From contig NZ_CP150227.1 in assembly GCF_037971845.1 (NCBI RefSeq), positions 5,518,001 through 5,582,000 on the forward strand: a stretch of DNA of 64,000 nt, given 5' to 3'. The position numbers and the translations under genes are program-made. Below the pieces are notes generated by a model, which was not told the DNA's origin, did not search any database, and saw only the letters and a list, made by a program, of their open reading frames with translations. This DNA is from Paenibacillus sp. FSL R5-0766. Lineage in GTDB: Bacteria > Bacillota > Bacilli > Paenibacillales > Paenibacillaceae. Shown one piece after another: positions 25,849 to 34,492 of this stretch; the stretch's first letter is position 1, and every line of letters starts with the position of its first letter.

Positions 25849-26988
25849 TTAAGGGAATATGATGGTTAACATATCATTAATTCTTTTGCCATACGTGTGG
25901 TCTTTCAGTGTACGTTCGAGTCCACGAAGTGCAATCTCACGGCGTTCCTTTTCATGAGTAAGATAATATTCCACTTTGTCGAGTAACTCCTGCGGCGAGG
26001 AATACGTCTCAATCTCCACACCTGGTTTGTAGAAGCGCGCAATGTCATCCCGGGCGTCGGTCAGCTGCAGTGTCGTGGACGCGGCAATTTCAAACGTTCT
26101 CGGGTTTGGTGAAGCTGGCGCGATTTTGAGGTGATTATTATTGACGGAATCATCTTCGTGGGATCGATGCAGGTTGATGACAATTTTGGTGCCATTGTAC
26201 ACATCATTGGTCTCCGGCGGACTCATCCAGCGACCGAGTTCAATCTTCTCGCCATAGGCAGTATAGTCAGGCAGGCGATCCCACCAGATTCCGTTAAATA
26301 CCGTATTGTGTGACATCAACTGAGGCATGATCGGATTGAAGAAGTATACACGGTTCCAGTAAGCCGAGCCGATAAAGCTAACATCCCGTTTTAACGGGGA
26401 AGGGGTTGTAATCGGAAAGTAATGATTAGTGAATGCGGCAAAAGGGAGGTAGTGAACTGACGCGCAGCCGATTTGTCGATATAGATCGATACAGTTCAGT
26501 TCCAACGTGAAGACATGGTCAAAATGTGTCACAATATCCAGCGTCATATCTGTATAGTACGGGTCATCCGTCAGCCAGATCGCCGTCTGAATGCCCGCTT
26601 GGCGAATCGCATCGATATGCTCGATGGGAATATCCATTCCATCCAGCACAAGCACAAGATCAGGACGCGTCTGCAGCGCAATTTCAGAAATCGGTTGACG
26701 CGGATCAGAGAGGGTTACTTGAGCTACCATACCCTGTAGCGTGGCCATAATGGCCTCATCCAACGGGGAATAAGGGAAGCCTTTACCCGAGGATACATAC
26801 AGCACATGAAGCTGTCGGAAAGGCAACGGTTCCTGTGCACAATTCACAATATAGTTGGCGCGACCGCGCAGATATCCTTCTTCCTTACCTGCGTCATATC
26901 CGGCATGTTGCCCATTTTTGCGCGCTTGATCAGCCAGGCTCAGTACGGGTGAATGAACCTTTTTGGTTTTACGGTGTTTGAGAGACAT
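25849..26988 (-). CDS. CgeB-like glycosyltransferase, copy 1
   Basis: This 379-residue protein matches the CgeB/DUF3880 pattern. Visible segments are LHVLYVSSGKGFPYSPLDEA, the LVLDGMDIP strand, IWLTDDPYYTDM near residue 150, HVFTLELNCIDLYRQIG, FIGSAYWNRVYFF near 215 and a C-terminal NPRTFEIAASTTLQLTDARDD near 310 that aligns with GT-B donor sites. In B. subtilis CgeB helps mature the outermost spore layer. The N terminus is basic and carries a Gly-spaced motif (AGYDAGKEEGYLRGR). AAGGAGTGG precedes the ATG. Confidence 0.85.
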   Translation of the reverse strand: MSLKHRKTKKVHSPVLSLADQARKNGQHAGYDAGKEEGYLRGRANYIVNCAQEPLPFRQLHVLYVSSGKGFPYSPLDEAIMATLQGMVAQVTLSDPRQPISEIALQTRPDLVLVLDGMDIPIEHIDAIRQAGIQTAIWLTDDPYYTDMTLDIVTHFDHVFTLELNCIDLYRQIGCASVHYLPFAAFTNHYFPITTPSPLKRDVSFIGSAYWNRVYFFNPIMPQLMSHNTVFNGIWWDRLPDYTAYGEKIELGRWMSPPETNDVYNGTKIVINLHRSHEDDSVNNNHLKIAPASPNPRTFEIAASTTLQLTDARDDIARFYKPGVEIETYSSPQELLDKVEYYLTHEKERREIALRGLERTLKDHTYGKRINDMLTIIFP

Positions 26989-27048
26989 ACCGCCACTCCT
27001 TTATTTTTTGGGATAGGGTTCTTGTTGATGCTGCACTTCAGACGGGGA

Positions 27049-28143
27049 TTACAAATGTTCCAGCAACTGACCGATGCGCCGAGTGAATGTGTGCTGGTTC
27101 ATTGTGGTGAGAAGTCCACGCCACGCCATCGCTTGTCGTTCTTCTTCATGCTTCAGATAATAGTGGATCTTGCGCTGAAGTTCCGCTGCGTTGGTGAACG
27201 TCTCGATGTCATATCCCGGCTTATAATAACGGGGTAAATCTGCACGTGCATCCGTAATCTGCATTGTGCCGCAGGCGCTGATCTCATACGTGCGTGGATT
27301 AATCGAGTGACCTTCAAGATGATGTGTATTGCGATTGTCTTCCCCATTCTCGCAAGTCCGGTGAATGTTAATGACAATCTTGGCGCCATTGTAATAATTT
27401 ACTGTCTCTCCAGGAGCAATCCATCCTTCGTGGATGAAACGGCCTAGTACATCAAAGCGTGCCAACCGATTCCACTGGCTACCCGCAATGAATACCTTTT
27501 TGTCCGCTAGAAAAGGGGCCAGCTCATCAAACAAGGCAATCCGGTTCCAGAATCCGGTACCGATAAAACAAATGTCGTGCTGATGCTGCGGTGCCGCACG
27601 CCGCGGTTGAAACATGCCTGGATTCACCGCGAGTGGCATATAGATAACCTGGTTCGCTCCATGTCCCAGATAGAAGGGCACCGCGGCCTCTTCATGCGTG
27701 AACACGATATCATAGTGCTGGCAAAGGGACGTTGTATCTTCTGTGAAATACGGATCATCCACAAACCACACGGCAGTTCGGATACCGAGTGCACGTATGC
27801 CATTCACCTGCTCTACATGATCTGCGGGAAATACATGCAGACCATTCATGACGAGCACAACATCGGGCCGATGCTGACTGGCTTCCTGCAACATCGCTGC
27901 TGGCGATCCAACAACGCATTCACGTACAGATTGCTGCAGAGCCAAGGTGACACCTTCATCGATGGCATCGAATCCTTGCGGGATATATAACACCTTCATG
28001 TCCCGCAGGGTCGGTTCAAACATCTGCACCCGCTCCATCATGGCTTGACAGCCGCCAAATCTGCGGCCTTCTGCATATCCGCCGCGGTAAGCCGTTTCCG
28101 CTTCGGTCAGCGGACGGTGCCTTCGTTTTGCCACATTCTTCAC
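27049..28143 (-). CDS. CgeB-like glycosyltransferase, copy 2
   Basis: This 364-residue paralog of the preceding gene shares MKVLYIPQGFDAIDEGVTLALQ, VWFVDDPYFTEDT, CFIGTGFWNRIALFDEL and NPRTYEISACGTMQITDARAD. Its N terminus is also basic (KRRHRPLTEAE), followed by AYRGGYAEGRRFGG. The start is GTG at 28143 after AAGGAAGACAGGG. Two CgeB-like enzymes in a row suggest two linkages in the same spore-surface glycan. The acceptor may be one of the small proteins encoded just upstream; this is inference. Confidence 0.85.
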   Translation of the reverse strand: MKNVAKRRHRPLTEAETAYRGGYAEGRRFGGCQAMMERVQMFEPTLRDMKVLYIPQGFDAIDEGVTLALQQSVRECVVGSPAAMLQEASQHRPDVVLVMNGLHVFPADHVEQVNGIRALGIRTAVWFVDDPYFTEDTTSLCQHYDIVFTHEEAAVPFYLGHGANQVIYMPLAVNPGMFQPRRAAPQHQHDICFIGTGFWNRIALFDELAPFLADKKVFIAGSQWNRLARFDVLGRFIHEGWIAPGETVNYYNGAKIVINIHRTCENGEDNRNTHHLEGHSINPRTYEISACGTMQITDARADLPRYYKPGYDIETFTNAAELQRKIHYYLKHEEERQAMAWRGLLTTMNQHTFTRRIGQLLEHL

Positions 28144-28318
28144 CCTGTCTTCCTTCAGGAGATCTCACTTCCAGACTCTCCCCGAGATTGGTCTTCCCTC
28201 TAAAGGATATGCCTCGGGGTCAGATGCATCATGGACGGGTGTCCTGCAAGGCGCAAAATTGGCGCATGCCCTCCACATCCGCCTGTACGGGCATGTCCGC
28301 TTTTGCGGCGATGCAAAT

Positions 28319-28348
28319 AACCCGGAGGGATCTGTACCCCCCCGGGCT
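28319..28348 (-). terminator. GC-rich terminator
   Basis: AACCCGGAGGG pairs imperfectly with CCCCCCCGGG around a short loop. On the minus strand TTATTT follows. It lies 50 bases after the stop of the Gly-periodic basic protein and separates it from the cgeB-like genes. Confidence 0.55.
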
Positions 28349-28397
28349 AACTGTTATACAGGTATCATTCCATGCAGGAATAATCGTGTCTACTCGG

Positions 28398-28739
28398 TTA
28401 CTGTGCTTTGTACGCCAGCTGATGTCCGTCCTCGAATCCCTTGGCGAAACCCGCGTTGAATCCCTCGTTGTACGCCTCGTTGTATCCCTGGCTGTACGCA
28501 CCGTCCGGGTTCGGATCGGTAGGGGTAGCCGGGACGACTGGTTGTACGGGCTTTGGACTCCGGTGCCGCCGTACCGCACGTTTCTTTTTTTTGAGCCACG
28601 CACTACGTCCTTTAAGTGGGCGTTTGTGAAGAACACGTTTGGCTCTGAGCGCACGCAGTTTGCGAATTTTGCGCAGACGGGCTCCACGGATTAACAAAGC
28701 TCTTTTGGTTCTCAGTCGTATTTTCTTCTTTTTTAACAT
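28398..28739 (-). CDS. basic protein with Gly-spaced C-terminal repeat, 113 aa
   Basis: The first 75 residues are extremely rich in Lys and Arg (MLKKKKIRLRTKRALL, LRKIRKLRALRAKR). A Pro-rich linker (PKPVQPVVPATPTDPNP) follows, then an aromatic-Gly repeat with a period near four (GYNEAYNEGFNAGFAKGFEDGH). The same aromatic-Gly spacing occurs near the N termini of the two CgeB-like proteins. The start is fixed by GGAGG about 9 bases before ATG 28739. I know no named family. A spore-surface structural or scaffold protein is the best guess from its neighbours. Confidence 0.6.
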   Translation of the reverse strand: MLKKKKIRLRTKRALLIRGARLRKIRKLRALRAKRVLHKRPLKGRSAWLKKKKRAVRRHRSPKPVQPVVPATPTDPNPDGAYSQGYNEAYNEGFNAGFAKGFEDGHQLAYKAQ

Positions 28740-28740
28740 G

Positions 28741-29040
28741 TCAACATTCCTCCTGTATGTCCCGAACGATACGAATTGCACACCCGGGGTCTTTGAGCCA
28801 CGGCAAGCCAGGCTCCCCATGCTGGATTCGGGCCAGCCTGATTCCCGTAACCATACGAGACATTTCTTCCTGATAGCGACTCAGCAAACGAATGTTCTCG
28901 GCCAGACTGCGGGCGGATACTTCCGAATGAGCAGTTACACTGGCTACACTGTCCAGAATGCGTGCCAGCGCCTGCTGACTGTGTGCAATGGATTCAATGA
29001 GCGCCAGTTTGGCTTCCTGCTCACGCCGCATCAGACTCAT
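28741..29040 (-). CDS. small helical protein, paralog 1 of 3 (99 aa)
   Basis: This 99-residue, mostly helical protein contains LALIESIAHSQQALARILDS near residues 12-31, a motif shared with the next two genes. The C terminus (GEPGLPWLKDPGCAIRIVRDIQEEC) ends in Cys. The start overlaps the upstream gene as ATGA. The three neighbours form one operon upstream of the basic Gly-repeat protein. Function unknown; the spore glycan locus around it suggests a coat or crust component. Confidence 0.6.
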   Translation of the reverse strand: MSLMRREQEAKLALIESIAHSQQALARILDSVASVTAHSEVSARSLAENIRLLSRYQEEMSRMVTGIRLARIQHGEPGLPWLKDPGCAIRIVRDIQEEC

Positions 29041-29378
29041 TTTCCCATGTCTCCCAGATCCATGCCGCCAAACATGCCCCCGTCCATACCGCCGCCATCT
29101 TCGCTATCGTTCTGCACCATCACCGCTTTGAGATTGTTGCACAGTCCGGTCTCCATCCGGGTTAATCCTTCCAGCAATTCCACCAGCTGATCATGCATTT
29201 TGAGCGGCTCGCCTACCTGATCCCCATGCGTCAGAAAGGTATCTCCATTCAAATGATTCAGCGTCCAGTTCCGTACCTTCTCGGCCTCAATCGCTTTTGC
29301 CTCCAGGATCAGGGCAATATTCCACTGCATTTTGGCTGCTGCGTCCAGCATCAGAATGAGGCTCTGTTCTCTACTCAT
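29037..29378 (-). CDS. small helical protein, paralog 2 of 3 (113 aa)
   Basis: The first 85 residues are helical and include MLDAAAKMQWNIALILEAKA, which lines up with the motif in the flanking paralogs. The C terminus is a Gly/Met/Asp tail (GGGMDGGMFGGMDLGDMGK) of low complexity that may mediate assembly. The start has an AAGG-type site, and the stop overlaps the next gene. Function unknown. Confidence 0.6.
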   Translation of the reverse strand: MSREQSLILMLDAAAKMQWNIALILEAKAIEAEKVRNWTLNHLNGDTFLTHGDQVGEPLKMHDQLVELLEGLTRMETGLCNNLKAVMVQNDSEDGGGMDGGMFGGMDLGDMGK

Positions 29379-29401
29379 GTTCCTTCACCCGCCTTCCGGG
29401 C

Positions 29402-29689
29402 TTATTCTTCTTCTTGAACCGCGATCTCCCGCATGACTTGGGTCAGTGTTTCGGCTACAGCCTCTTCCAGATCTGCAAGGCCCCCCAAGTAAGAGATAAT
29501 GCTTTTGTTGATTTGCCCAGAGCTATCCAGCAGACCGTCAACGCCATCCAACTCCGGTTCGATATCTGGCAAATGATTGATGATTTCAGACATGCGTACA
29601 GCGACTTGGCGTTTGGCATCCAGCACACGTGCGATCTGCTGGTGAGAGTGTGCAATATGTGTGATGATTTCATCGATTTTGCTCTGCAT
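29402..29689 (-). CDS. small helical protein, paralog 3 of 3 (95 aa)
   Basis: From ATG 29689, which follows AAGGAGGAGG, this 95-residue acidic helical protein reads MQSKIDEIITHIAHSHQQI and then ARVLDAKRQVAVRMSEIINH. The IAHSxQQxARxLD motif is shared with the two downstream paralogs. It is the first gene of the small-protein operon. The frame is open further upstream to 29749, but that part crosses the terminator of the neighbouring operon. Function unknown. Confidence 0.6.
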   Translation of the reverse strand: MQSKIDEIITHIAHSHQQIARVLDAKRQVAVRMSEIINHLPDIEPELDGVDGLLDSSGQINKSIISYLGGLADLEEAVAETLTQVMREIAVQEEE

Positions 29690-29727
29690 GGTCCTCCTCC
29701 TTACCGTCACGGCCTGCTTCACCCATA

Positions 29728-29773
29728 GAAAAACCCGGCCTATCAGCATTTGCCTGTTACAGCATATGCCGGG
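29728..29773 (-). terminator. terminator of the tcy-like operon
   Basis: On the minus strand CCCGGC and GCCGGG close a hairpin that also pairs GCATATGC-like inner sequence, followed by TTTTTC. It lies 40 bases after the ATPase stop at 29811 and just upstream of the small-protein operon. Confidence 0.7.
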
Positions 29774-29810
29774 CCGGGATCGTCAGTTACTACAGCTTGC
29801 GCCTATATCG

Positions 29811-30563
29811 TCAGATGACATAACTCCAGTCGGAAGAATATCGACTGAGGAATTGGCGAGTACGTTCCTGCTTGGGACGTACAAACACCTCCTCCGGGGT
29901 TCCTTCCTCCACAACGGAACCTCCATCCATGAATACAACCCGATTTGCCACCTCACGGGCAAACCCCATTTCATGGGTAACTACAATCATGGTAATCCCC
30001 TCTTGAGCAATGGAGCGGATGACAGACAACACCTCACCCACAAGCTCGGGGTCCAACGCCGAGGTCGGTTCATCAAACAAAATCACTTCGGGATTCAGTG
30101 CCAGTGCTCTGGCAATGCCCACCCGTTGCTGTTGTCCACCTGACAACATACTTGGATACTCATTGATTTTGGCAGACAATCCAACTTGTTCAAGCACGCG
30201 CAAGGCACGAGTGCGGGCATCGGCTTTGGACATTTTCTGGGCAATAATTAATCCCTCGGTGACGTTATCCAGCACTGTCTTGTGTTTGAACAGATTATAA
30301 TGCTGGAACACCATCGCTGTTTTTCGTCTCAACTGCACAATGTCATGTTTGCGTGCATGCTTGCAATCGACGGTTAATCCACTGATCTGAACCTCGCCCT
30401 CATCGGCACGTTCCAGAAAATTGACGCAGCGCAGCAGCGTTGTTTTACCTGATCCGCTCGGTCCAAGGATCGCTACGACATCACCCTGTTCCACGGTCAG
30501 ATCAATTCCCTTCAATACTTCCTGCTTGCCAAAAGTTTTGTGTATGTTGGTTAGTGTAATCAT
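29811..30563 (-). CDS. tcyN: amino acid (cystine-type) ABC transporter ATPase
   Basis: This 250-residue ATPase has Walker [10 protein letters not shown] near residue 34, [13 protein letters not shown] (the polar amino-acid transporter Q-loop), signature [15 protein letters not shown] and Walker [19 protein letters not shown]. It powers the importer encoded by the three genes upstream. It overlaps the permease gene as ATGA. The cystine assignment rests on the binding protein. Confidence 0.85.
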   Translation of the reverse strand: MITLTNIHKTFGKQEVLKGIDLTVEQGDVVAILGPSGSGKTTLLRCVNFLERADEGEVQISGLTVDCKHARKHDIVQLRRKTAMVFQHYNLFKHKTVLDNVTEGLIIAQKMSKADARTRALRVLEQVGLSAKINEYPSMLSGGQQQRVGIARALALNPEVILFDEPTSALDPELVGEVLSVIRSIAQEGITMIVVTHEMGFAREVANRVVFMDGGSVVEEGTPEEVFVRPKQERTRQFLSRYSSDWSYVI

Positions 30564-31270
30564 GACACGCCTCCTTTGCTGTACACGGCAACCCGACGCT
30601 CAAGCAGAGCAGTGATCCGCTCGGCAATGATAGTCAGCCCCCAATAGATAAACGCTGCGGCGATAAAGGCCTCCAGAAACTTCAGACTGACGGATGCCAC
30701 CACATCCGCTTTACCGAGGATGTCCATCTGAGACACGGTAAAAGCAAGTGTTGATCCATGCAGGAACCCAACAAACATACTGCACAGGTTTGGCAATACA
30801 GCCCCGATCGCTTGAGGGATGATGATGCGCCTTAAAGCCTGGAATGTGCTCATGCCTACAGCGTGAGCCGCCTCCATCTGGCCGATATCCACAGCAAGAA
30901 TGCCTGAACGGATAATCTCGGACATATAGGCGCCCGCAGTGAGCGAGAAAGCAATCAGTACAAATACGAGAATAGGAATCGACGAGGATTGGAAAGCCCA
31001 ACCGTAACGTTCCGCCAGCTTATCGATAATCATCGGAATGCCGTAATAGATGAGGAATAGATGCATCAGCATCGGTGTTCCACGCAGGAATGAAACGTAG
31101 AAGTCAGCAATGCGGTGAATCCACCGCACGCGATAGATACGGATCAGAGCCGTAGCCAGACCGATTCCGAAGCCTGCAATCAACGGAACAATCGTAATGA
31201 CAAGTGTCAGTGGCAATGCCTTCAGGATTTGAAAAAAAGATGTATAGATAAACTGGAGATCAATCGACAT
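30560..31270 (-). CDS. tcyM: amino acid (cystine-type) ABC transporter permease
   Basis: This 236-residue polar-amino-acid permease of the HisMQ type has about five membrane segments. The EAA-loop sequence [25 protein letters not shown] lies near residue 145, and [19 protein letters not shown] near 62. Paired with the permease gene upstream, it would form a heterodimer, as TcyL and TcyM do in B. subtilis. Confidence 0.85.
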   Translation of the reverse strand: MSIDLQFIYTSFFQILKALPLTLVITIVPLIAGFGIGLATALIRIYRVRWIHRIADFYVSFLRGTPMLMHLFLIYYGIPMIIDKLAERYGWAFQSSSIPILVFVLIAFSLTAGAYMSEIIRSGILAVDIGQMEAAHAVGMSTFQALRRIIIPQAIGAVLPNLCSMFVGFLHGSTLAFTVSQMDILGKADVVASVSLKFLEAFIAAAFIYWGLTIIAERITALLERRVAVYSKGGVS

Positions 31271-31302
31271 ATGCTCACCCCGCTATTCGTTTCAGTGCGA
31301 GT

Positions 31303-32040
31303 TCAAACCTCTTTCAGACGTTTGGCTCGAATGGCCGGTTTGTGTACAACTCTCTTGCGTTCATGACGCTGGAGTCTGCGTTCTGCAAAGGCAAATCCTT
31401 TTTCAAGCACAATCACAATGACATAATAGACCACAGACAGACTGATATACACCTCAAGTGCGTGCGATGTAGCCGAAATTAACGTCTGCCCTCTGCCCAC
31501 CATATCCATGACACCAATGGAGAAGGCCAGAGATGTATCCTTCAATGAGCCAATTAACGTATTGGCCATGTTCGGAAAAGCAACAATCAGAGCCTGCGGA
31601 ACAACAATCCGCCGAAAAGACTGGAATGTGGTCATACCCGCAGCATAGGCTGCTTCCGTCTGGCCTTTATCCACACTGCGCACCGCTCCGCGAAAGATCT
31701 CGGCAAAGGATGCCGCATCACTAAGCGCATAGGTCACAATGACAAATAACAACGGGTCGGTTCTCGACAGGTCGATGCCAATGGGTTTGAGCAACTCGGG
31801 AAGTCCGTAATACACCAGGAATAATTTGATCAGGATCGGTGTGCCCCGCATGAATGAGACGTACAGGGTAGCCAACTGGCTTAGTACCGGGATTCGATAC
31901 AGCCGGGGAACGGCCAGAAGCACGCCGCCCACCAGTCCGAGCACGATGGAACCCCCCAGTACAATCAGTGTTATATGCAAATATCGTAGCAGTTCCGGGA
32001 TGAAATCCAGAACCAATGACAGATCAAATGATTTTCCCAT
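31303..32040 (-). CDS. tcyL: amino acid (cystine-type) ABC transporter permease
   Basis: This 245-residue HisMQ-type permease contains FMRGTPILIKLFLVYYGLPELL near residue 63 and the EAA loop GQTEAAYAAGMTTFQSFRRIVVPQA near 135. The C terminus is basic (RRLQRHERKRVVHKPAIRAKRLK). GAAAGGTG precedes the ATG. It is the first permease of the operon, 23 bases after the binding-protein gene. Confidence 0.85.
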   Translation of the reverse strand: MGKSFDLSLVLDFIPELLRYLHITLIVLGGSIVLGLVGGVLLAVPRLYRIPVLSQLATLYVSFMRGTPILIKLFLVYYGLPELLKPIGIDLSRTDPLLFVIVTYALSDAASFAEIFRGAVRSVDKGQTEAAYAAGMTTFQSFRRIVVPQALIVAFPNMANTLIGSLKDTSLAFSIGVMDMVGRGQTLISATSHALEVYISLSVVYYVIVIVLEKGFAFAERRLQRHERKRVVHKPAIRAKRLKEV

Positions 32041-32063
32041 TACCGCTGCACACCTTTCTCAGA

Positions 32064-32903
32064 CTACTCTTCAACCGTATAGTCAGCTCCAAGCCACTCT
32101 GTGCTCAGTTTGCCTAACGTTCCGTCTTCTTTGATCGCTTTGAGCGCTTCGTCCACTTTGGTTTTGAGTTCCTGCTCATCTTTGTTCAGAATGAAGTACA
32201 CTTTGGAGTTGGAGAGGGCATCGCCTACCGTTTTCAGCTGAGCATCAACCGCCTTATTCTGATAATCAATGGCAAACTGAGTGCTGATGGTGGCATCCAC
32301 CCGGCCTGTTTTGATCTGGGTATTGGTATCCTCACCCGCTCCGGAATAAACGATATCAATCCCGTTGCCGTTCGCTGCATTCCATTTCTCAGCAAGTACA
32401 GCCGCATTACTTGTAGCACCAACAATCAGTTTTTTCCCTTTGAGATCCTCAATCGATTTTACTTCCTCATTTTTCTGACTTACGACAATTTTATTTGGAA
32501 AAATATTATAGGCTTCATCATTAAACAGGAACTTGGCCTGTCTCTCATCATTCACTTCCATCTGGTGAGCGATCAGGTCAATTTTTTTCGTTTCCAGACT
32601 CAGCAGCAGGTTTTTGAAATCCATCGTGCTGAATTCGAATTCATATTCAGGCAAACGTTTGTCGATCTCCCGGATCAGTTCCACATCATAACCTGTTAAC
32701 TTGCCATTCTCATCAATGAAGCAGACATTCGGAAACTGTGTACCTGTTCCTACAATGATCTTTTTCACTTTGGTGTCGCCTGCTGCCAAAGCAGATTCTG
32801 AATCATTACTTGCAGTTCCTGTGCTGCATCCAGCCAGTACCGCCAGCATTGTAATGAACAGCAGTGCTGTCCGGAATTTTTGAATCCCCCGTTTTTTAAC
32901 CAT
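32064..32903 (-). CDS. tcyK: cystine-type substrate-binding lipoprotein
   Basis: This 279-residue lipoprotein has a signal peptide with LAVLAGCS (lipidated Cys near residue 24). The mature domain opens KKIIVGTGTQFPNVCFIDENG, a sequence I associate with TcyJ and TcyK of B. subtilis. Further family-3 binding-protein segments are GYDVELIREIDKRLPEYEFEF and LIAHQMEVNDERQAKFLF. GGAGGAGATTGGGA fixes the start at 32903. It probably brings cystine or related sulfur compounds to the cell; this fits the sulfur cluster at the right end of the window. Confidence 0.82.
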   Translation of the reverse strand: MVKKRGIQKFRTALLFITMLAVLAGCSTGTASNDSESALAAGDTKVKKIIVGTGTQFPNVCFIDENGKLTGYDVELIREIDKRLPEYEFEFSTMDFKNLLLSLETKKIDLIAHQMEVNDERQAKFLFNDEAYNIFPNKIVVSQKNEEVKSIEDLKGKKLIVGATSNAAVLAEKWNAANGNGIDIVYSGAGEDTNTQIKTGRVDATISTQFAIDYQNKAVDAQLKTVGDALSNSKVYFILNKDEQELKTKVDEALKAIKEDGTLGKLSTEWLGADYTVEE

Positions 32904-33013
32904 TCCCAATCTCCTCCACAGGCTGTTATCACAGCGAATATGATGTGTACTCCCCATCCTCAAATCCCTTAACAAACCATTCATACTTGTATACTCGGAA
33001 TTAGGTTGAACAA

Positions 33014-33059
33014 AGAATATCATTACAAGTTATATTTGGCAATAACTAAACTAATAGGA
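33014..33059 (-). promoter_or_regulatory. candidate promoter and motif of the tcy-like operon
   Basis: On the minus strand TTGCCA (33037-33042) and TATTCT (33014-33019) are separated by 17 bases, a fair sigma-A promoter, leaving a leader of about 100 bases. Directly upstream, at 33050-33059 on the plus strand, stands ACTAATAGGA. It resembles ACTCATAGGA found before both transcription units of the sulfur cluster at 62129 and 63677. Confidence 0.4.
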
Positions 33060-33092
33060 CATCCTGATAAGGTTATAGAACTTCTCTATAGG

Positions 33093-33141
33093 ACAAGAAG
33101 AAGCCATCCTCCATATCAATTGGTGGATGGCTTCTTCTTGT
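33093..33141 (-). terminator. terminator after the 110-residue hypothetical gene
   Basis: ACAAGAAGAAGCCATCC and GGATGGCTTCTTCTTGT form a perfect 17-bp stem around 15 bases. The stem is very strong, although the following T run is short. It lies 60 bases after the stop at 33201. Confidence 0.65.
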
Positions 33142-33200
33142 ATGACTCTCACTGATTATACCATTTTGGCGGTGCATCACCTGGTGTATACACTACTCAT

Positions 33201-33533
33201 CTATCTGCGACTCGCCCATTTAATTTTACGTGCAACTTCCACTCGCTGTAATTGTAAGAGACCGATCCGTTCCTCGAACTTCTTGCGTTCGTCCATGGAA
33301 TGAGCGGCATGAATCTGGTGGCACAGACCTGTCAGTTTGCTGTTGATGTAATCAAACCGTGTCCATAACTCCTCTTCAGGTGTGCGCTGCTGCTCCGTCG
33401 CCGTCTGAAATATTTTGAGTTGGCGGATAAGGGATTGTTGCCATTCCTGATCCTGAATTTGGATGGCAAAATGCAAAAGATCCAGATAGTCATCAATTTG
33501 CAACGAAACGCCGCAATCAGATTTAGTGTTCAT
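33201..33533 (-). CDS. hypothetical protein, 110 aa
   Basis: I do not recognise this helical cytoplasmic protein (IDDYLDLLHFAIQIQDQEWQQSL, LTGLCHQIHAAHSMDERKKFEE, ERIGLLQLQRVEVARKIKW). The regular charged helices suggest a coiled coil or small bundle. AAGGAGAGACGACG precedes ATG 33533, so translation is supported. Monocistronic, with a strong terminator. Confidence 0.6.
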   Translation of the reverse strand: MNTKSDCGVSLQIDDYLDLLHFAIQIQDQEWQQSLIRQLKIFQTATEQQRTPEEELWTRFDYINSKLTGLCHQIHAAHSMDERKKFEERIGLLQLQRVEVARKIKWASRR

Positions 33534-33723
33534 CGTCGTCTCTCCTTATTTCAGTACTTGGCTGGAATCATTACTTCTATCTTACAGGAACAAGCCCACT
33601 GAAAGCGAGTACTGAACGATTAAATTTCGGGAAAATTTTTATTTTTTTATGTTAAAACAGCTTTACATTTCCATTAAGACCAATCTGGCAGGATATTGAT
33701 ATTGGTACATATGAAATTGGTAA

Positions 33724-33771
33724 TAAAAACCCGCGTTAAGGAAACAAGTTCTTTCCTCAAAACGGGTTTTT
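33724..33771 (-). terminator. terminator of the modAB operon
   Basis: AAAAACCCG and CGGGTTTTT pair, and inner GGAAA pairs with TTTCC. The run of T on either side makes it bidirectional. It lies 35 bases after the modB stop. Confidence 0.75.
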
Positions 33772-33805
33772 CATCATTTTATATATAATATTAGCACATA
33801 TAAAA

Positions 33806-34492
33806 TCAGCCGCTTTTCCCATCTCGCTGCTGTCTGGTCATCAGTAACATGAGAAACGAGATGATAATAATGGAAACAGTCCATGCCCAGGCCATGGTCT
33901 GATTGCCCGAATCCACAGCGACATAGATTGCCGTAGGTACCGTTTGTGTTTTGCCCGGAATATTGCCTGCAATCATCAGTGTGGCTCCGAATTCCCCAAG
34001 TGCACGGGCAAAGCCCAGGATGAAAGCAGTCATCAATGCTCTGCCTGCGAGCGGCAGGGAGATGTAACGAAAGACCTGCCACTCATTCGCCCCAATCGAA
34101 CGACCCGCATCCTCCAGATCACGATCCACACCACTGAATCCCGATTTCATCGTCTGATACACGAGTGGAAAAGCAACCACCACCGAAGCAATCACCGCAG
34201 CCCACCAGGTGAAAATAACCGGTGCGGAGAATATGGCTTCGATCCATTGTCCAAACAGACTTTTACGCCCCAGTATGACAAGTAACAGAAATCCAACCAC
34301 CGTCGGAGGAAGGACTAGCGGCAGCATAAATGCCGTTTCCAGCAGAATCTTTCCCCGAAATGAAGAACGTGACATCTTCCAGGCTATCGCAATTCCAAGC
34401 ACCGTGGCCACCACGCTGGATAACAGCGCAACCTGAAGTGATAAGCGCACCGGTGACCAGAATACGGACCAGTCTATGGCGTTCACATTCAT
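33806..34492 (-). CDS. modB: molybdate ABC transporter permease
   Basis: This 228-residue permease has five to six membrane segments and the binding-protein-dependent transport loop DLEDAGRSIGANEWQVFRYISLPLAG near residue 135, and RALGEFGATLMIAGNIPGKTQT near 165, a signature of ModB. It overlaps modA as ATGA. The energising ATPase ModC is not encoded beside it; as I recall, B. subtilis YvgL-YvgM also lacks a neighbouring modC. Confidence 0.9.
   Translation of the reverse strand: MNVNAIDWSVFWSPVRLSLQVALLSSVVATVLGIAIAWKMSRSSFRGKILLETAFMLPLVLPPTVVGFLLLVILGRKSLFGQWIEAIFSAPVIFTWWAAVIASVVVAFPLVYQTMKSGFSGVDRDLEDAGRSIGANEWQVFRYISLPLAGRALMTAFILGFARALGEFGATLMIAGNIPGKTQTVPTAIYVAVDSGNQTMAWAWTVSIIIISFLMLLMTRQQRDGKSG

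Noticed and set aside
28128..28694. Plus-strand frame of 188 codons
   Set aside because: Antisense to the Lys/Arg-rich minus-strand gene and the terminator; the sequence is an artefact of that composition.
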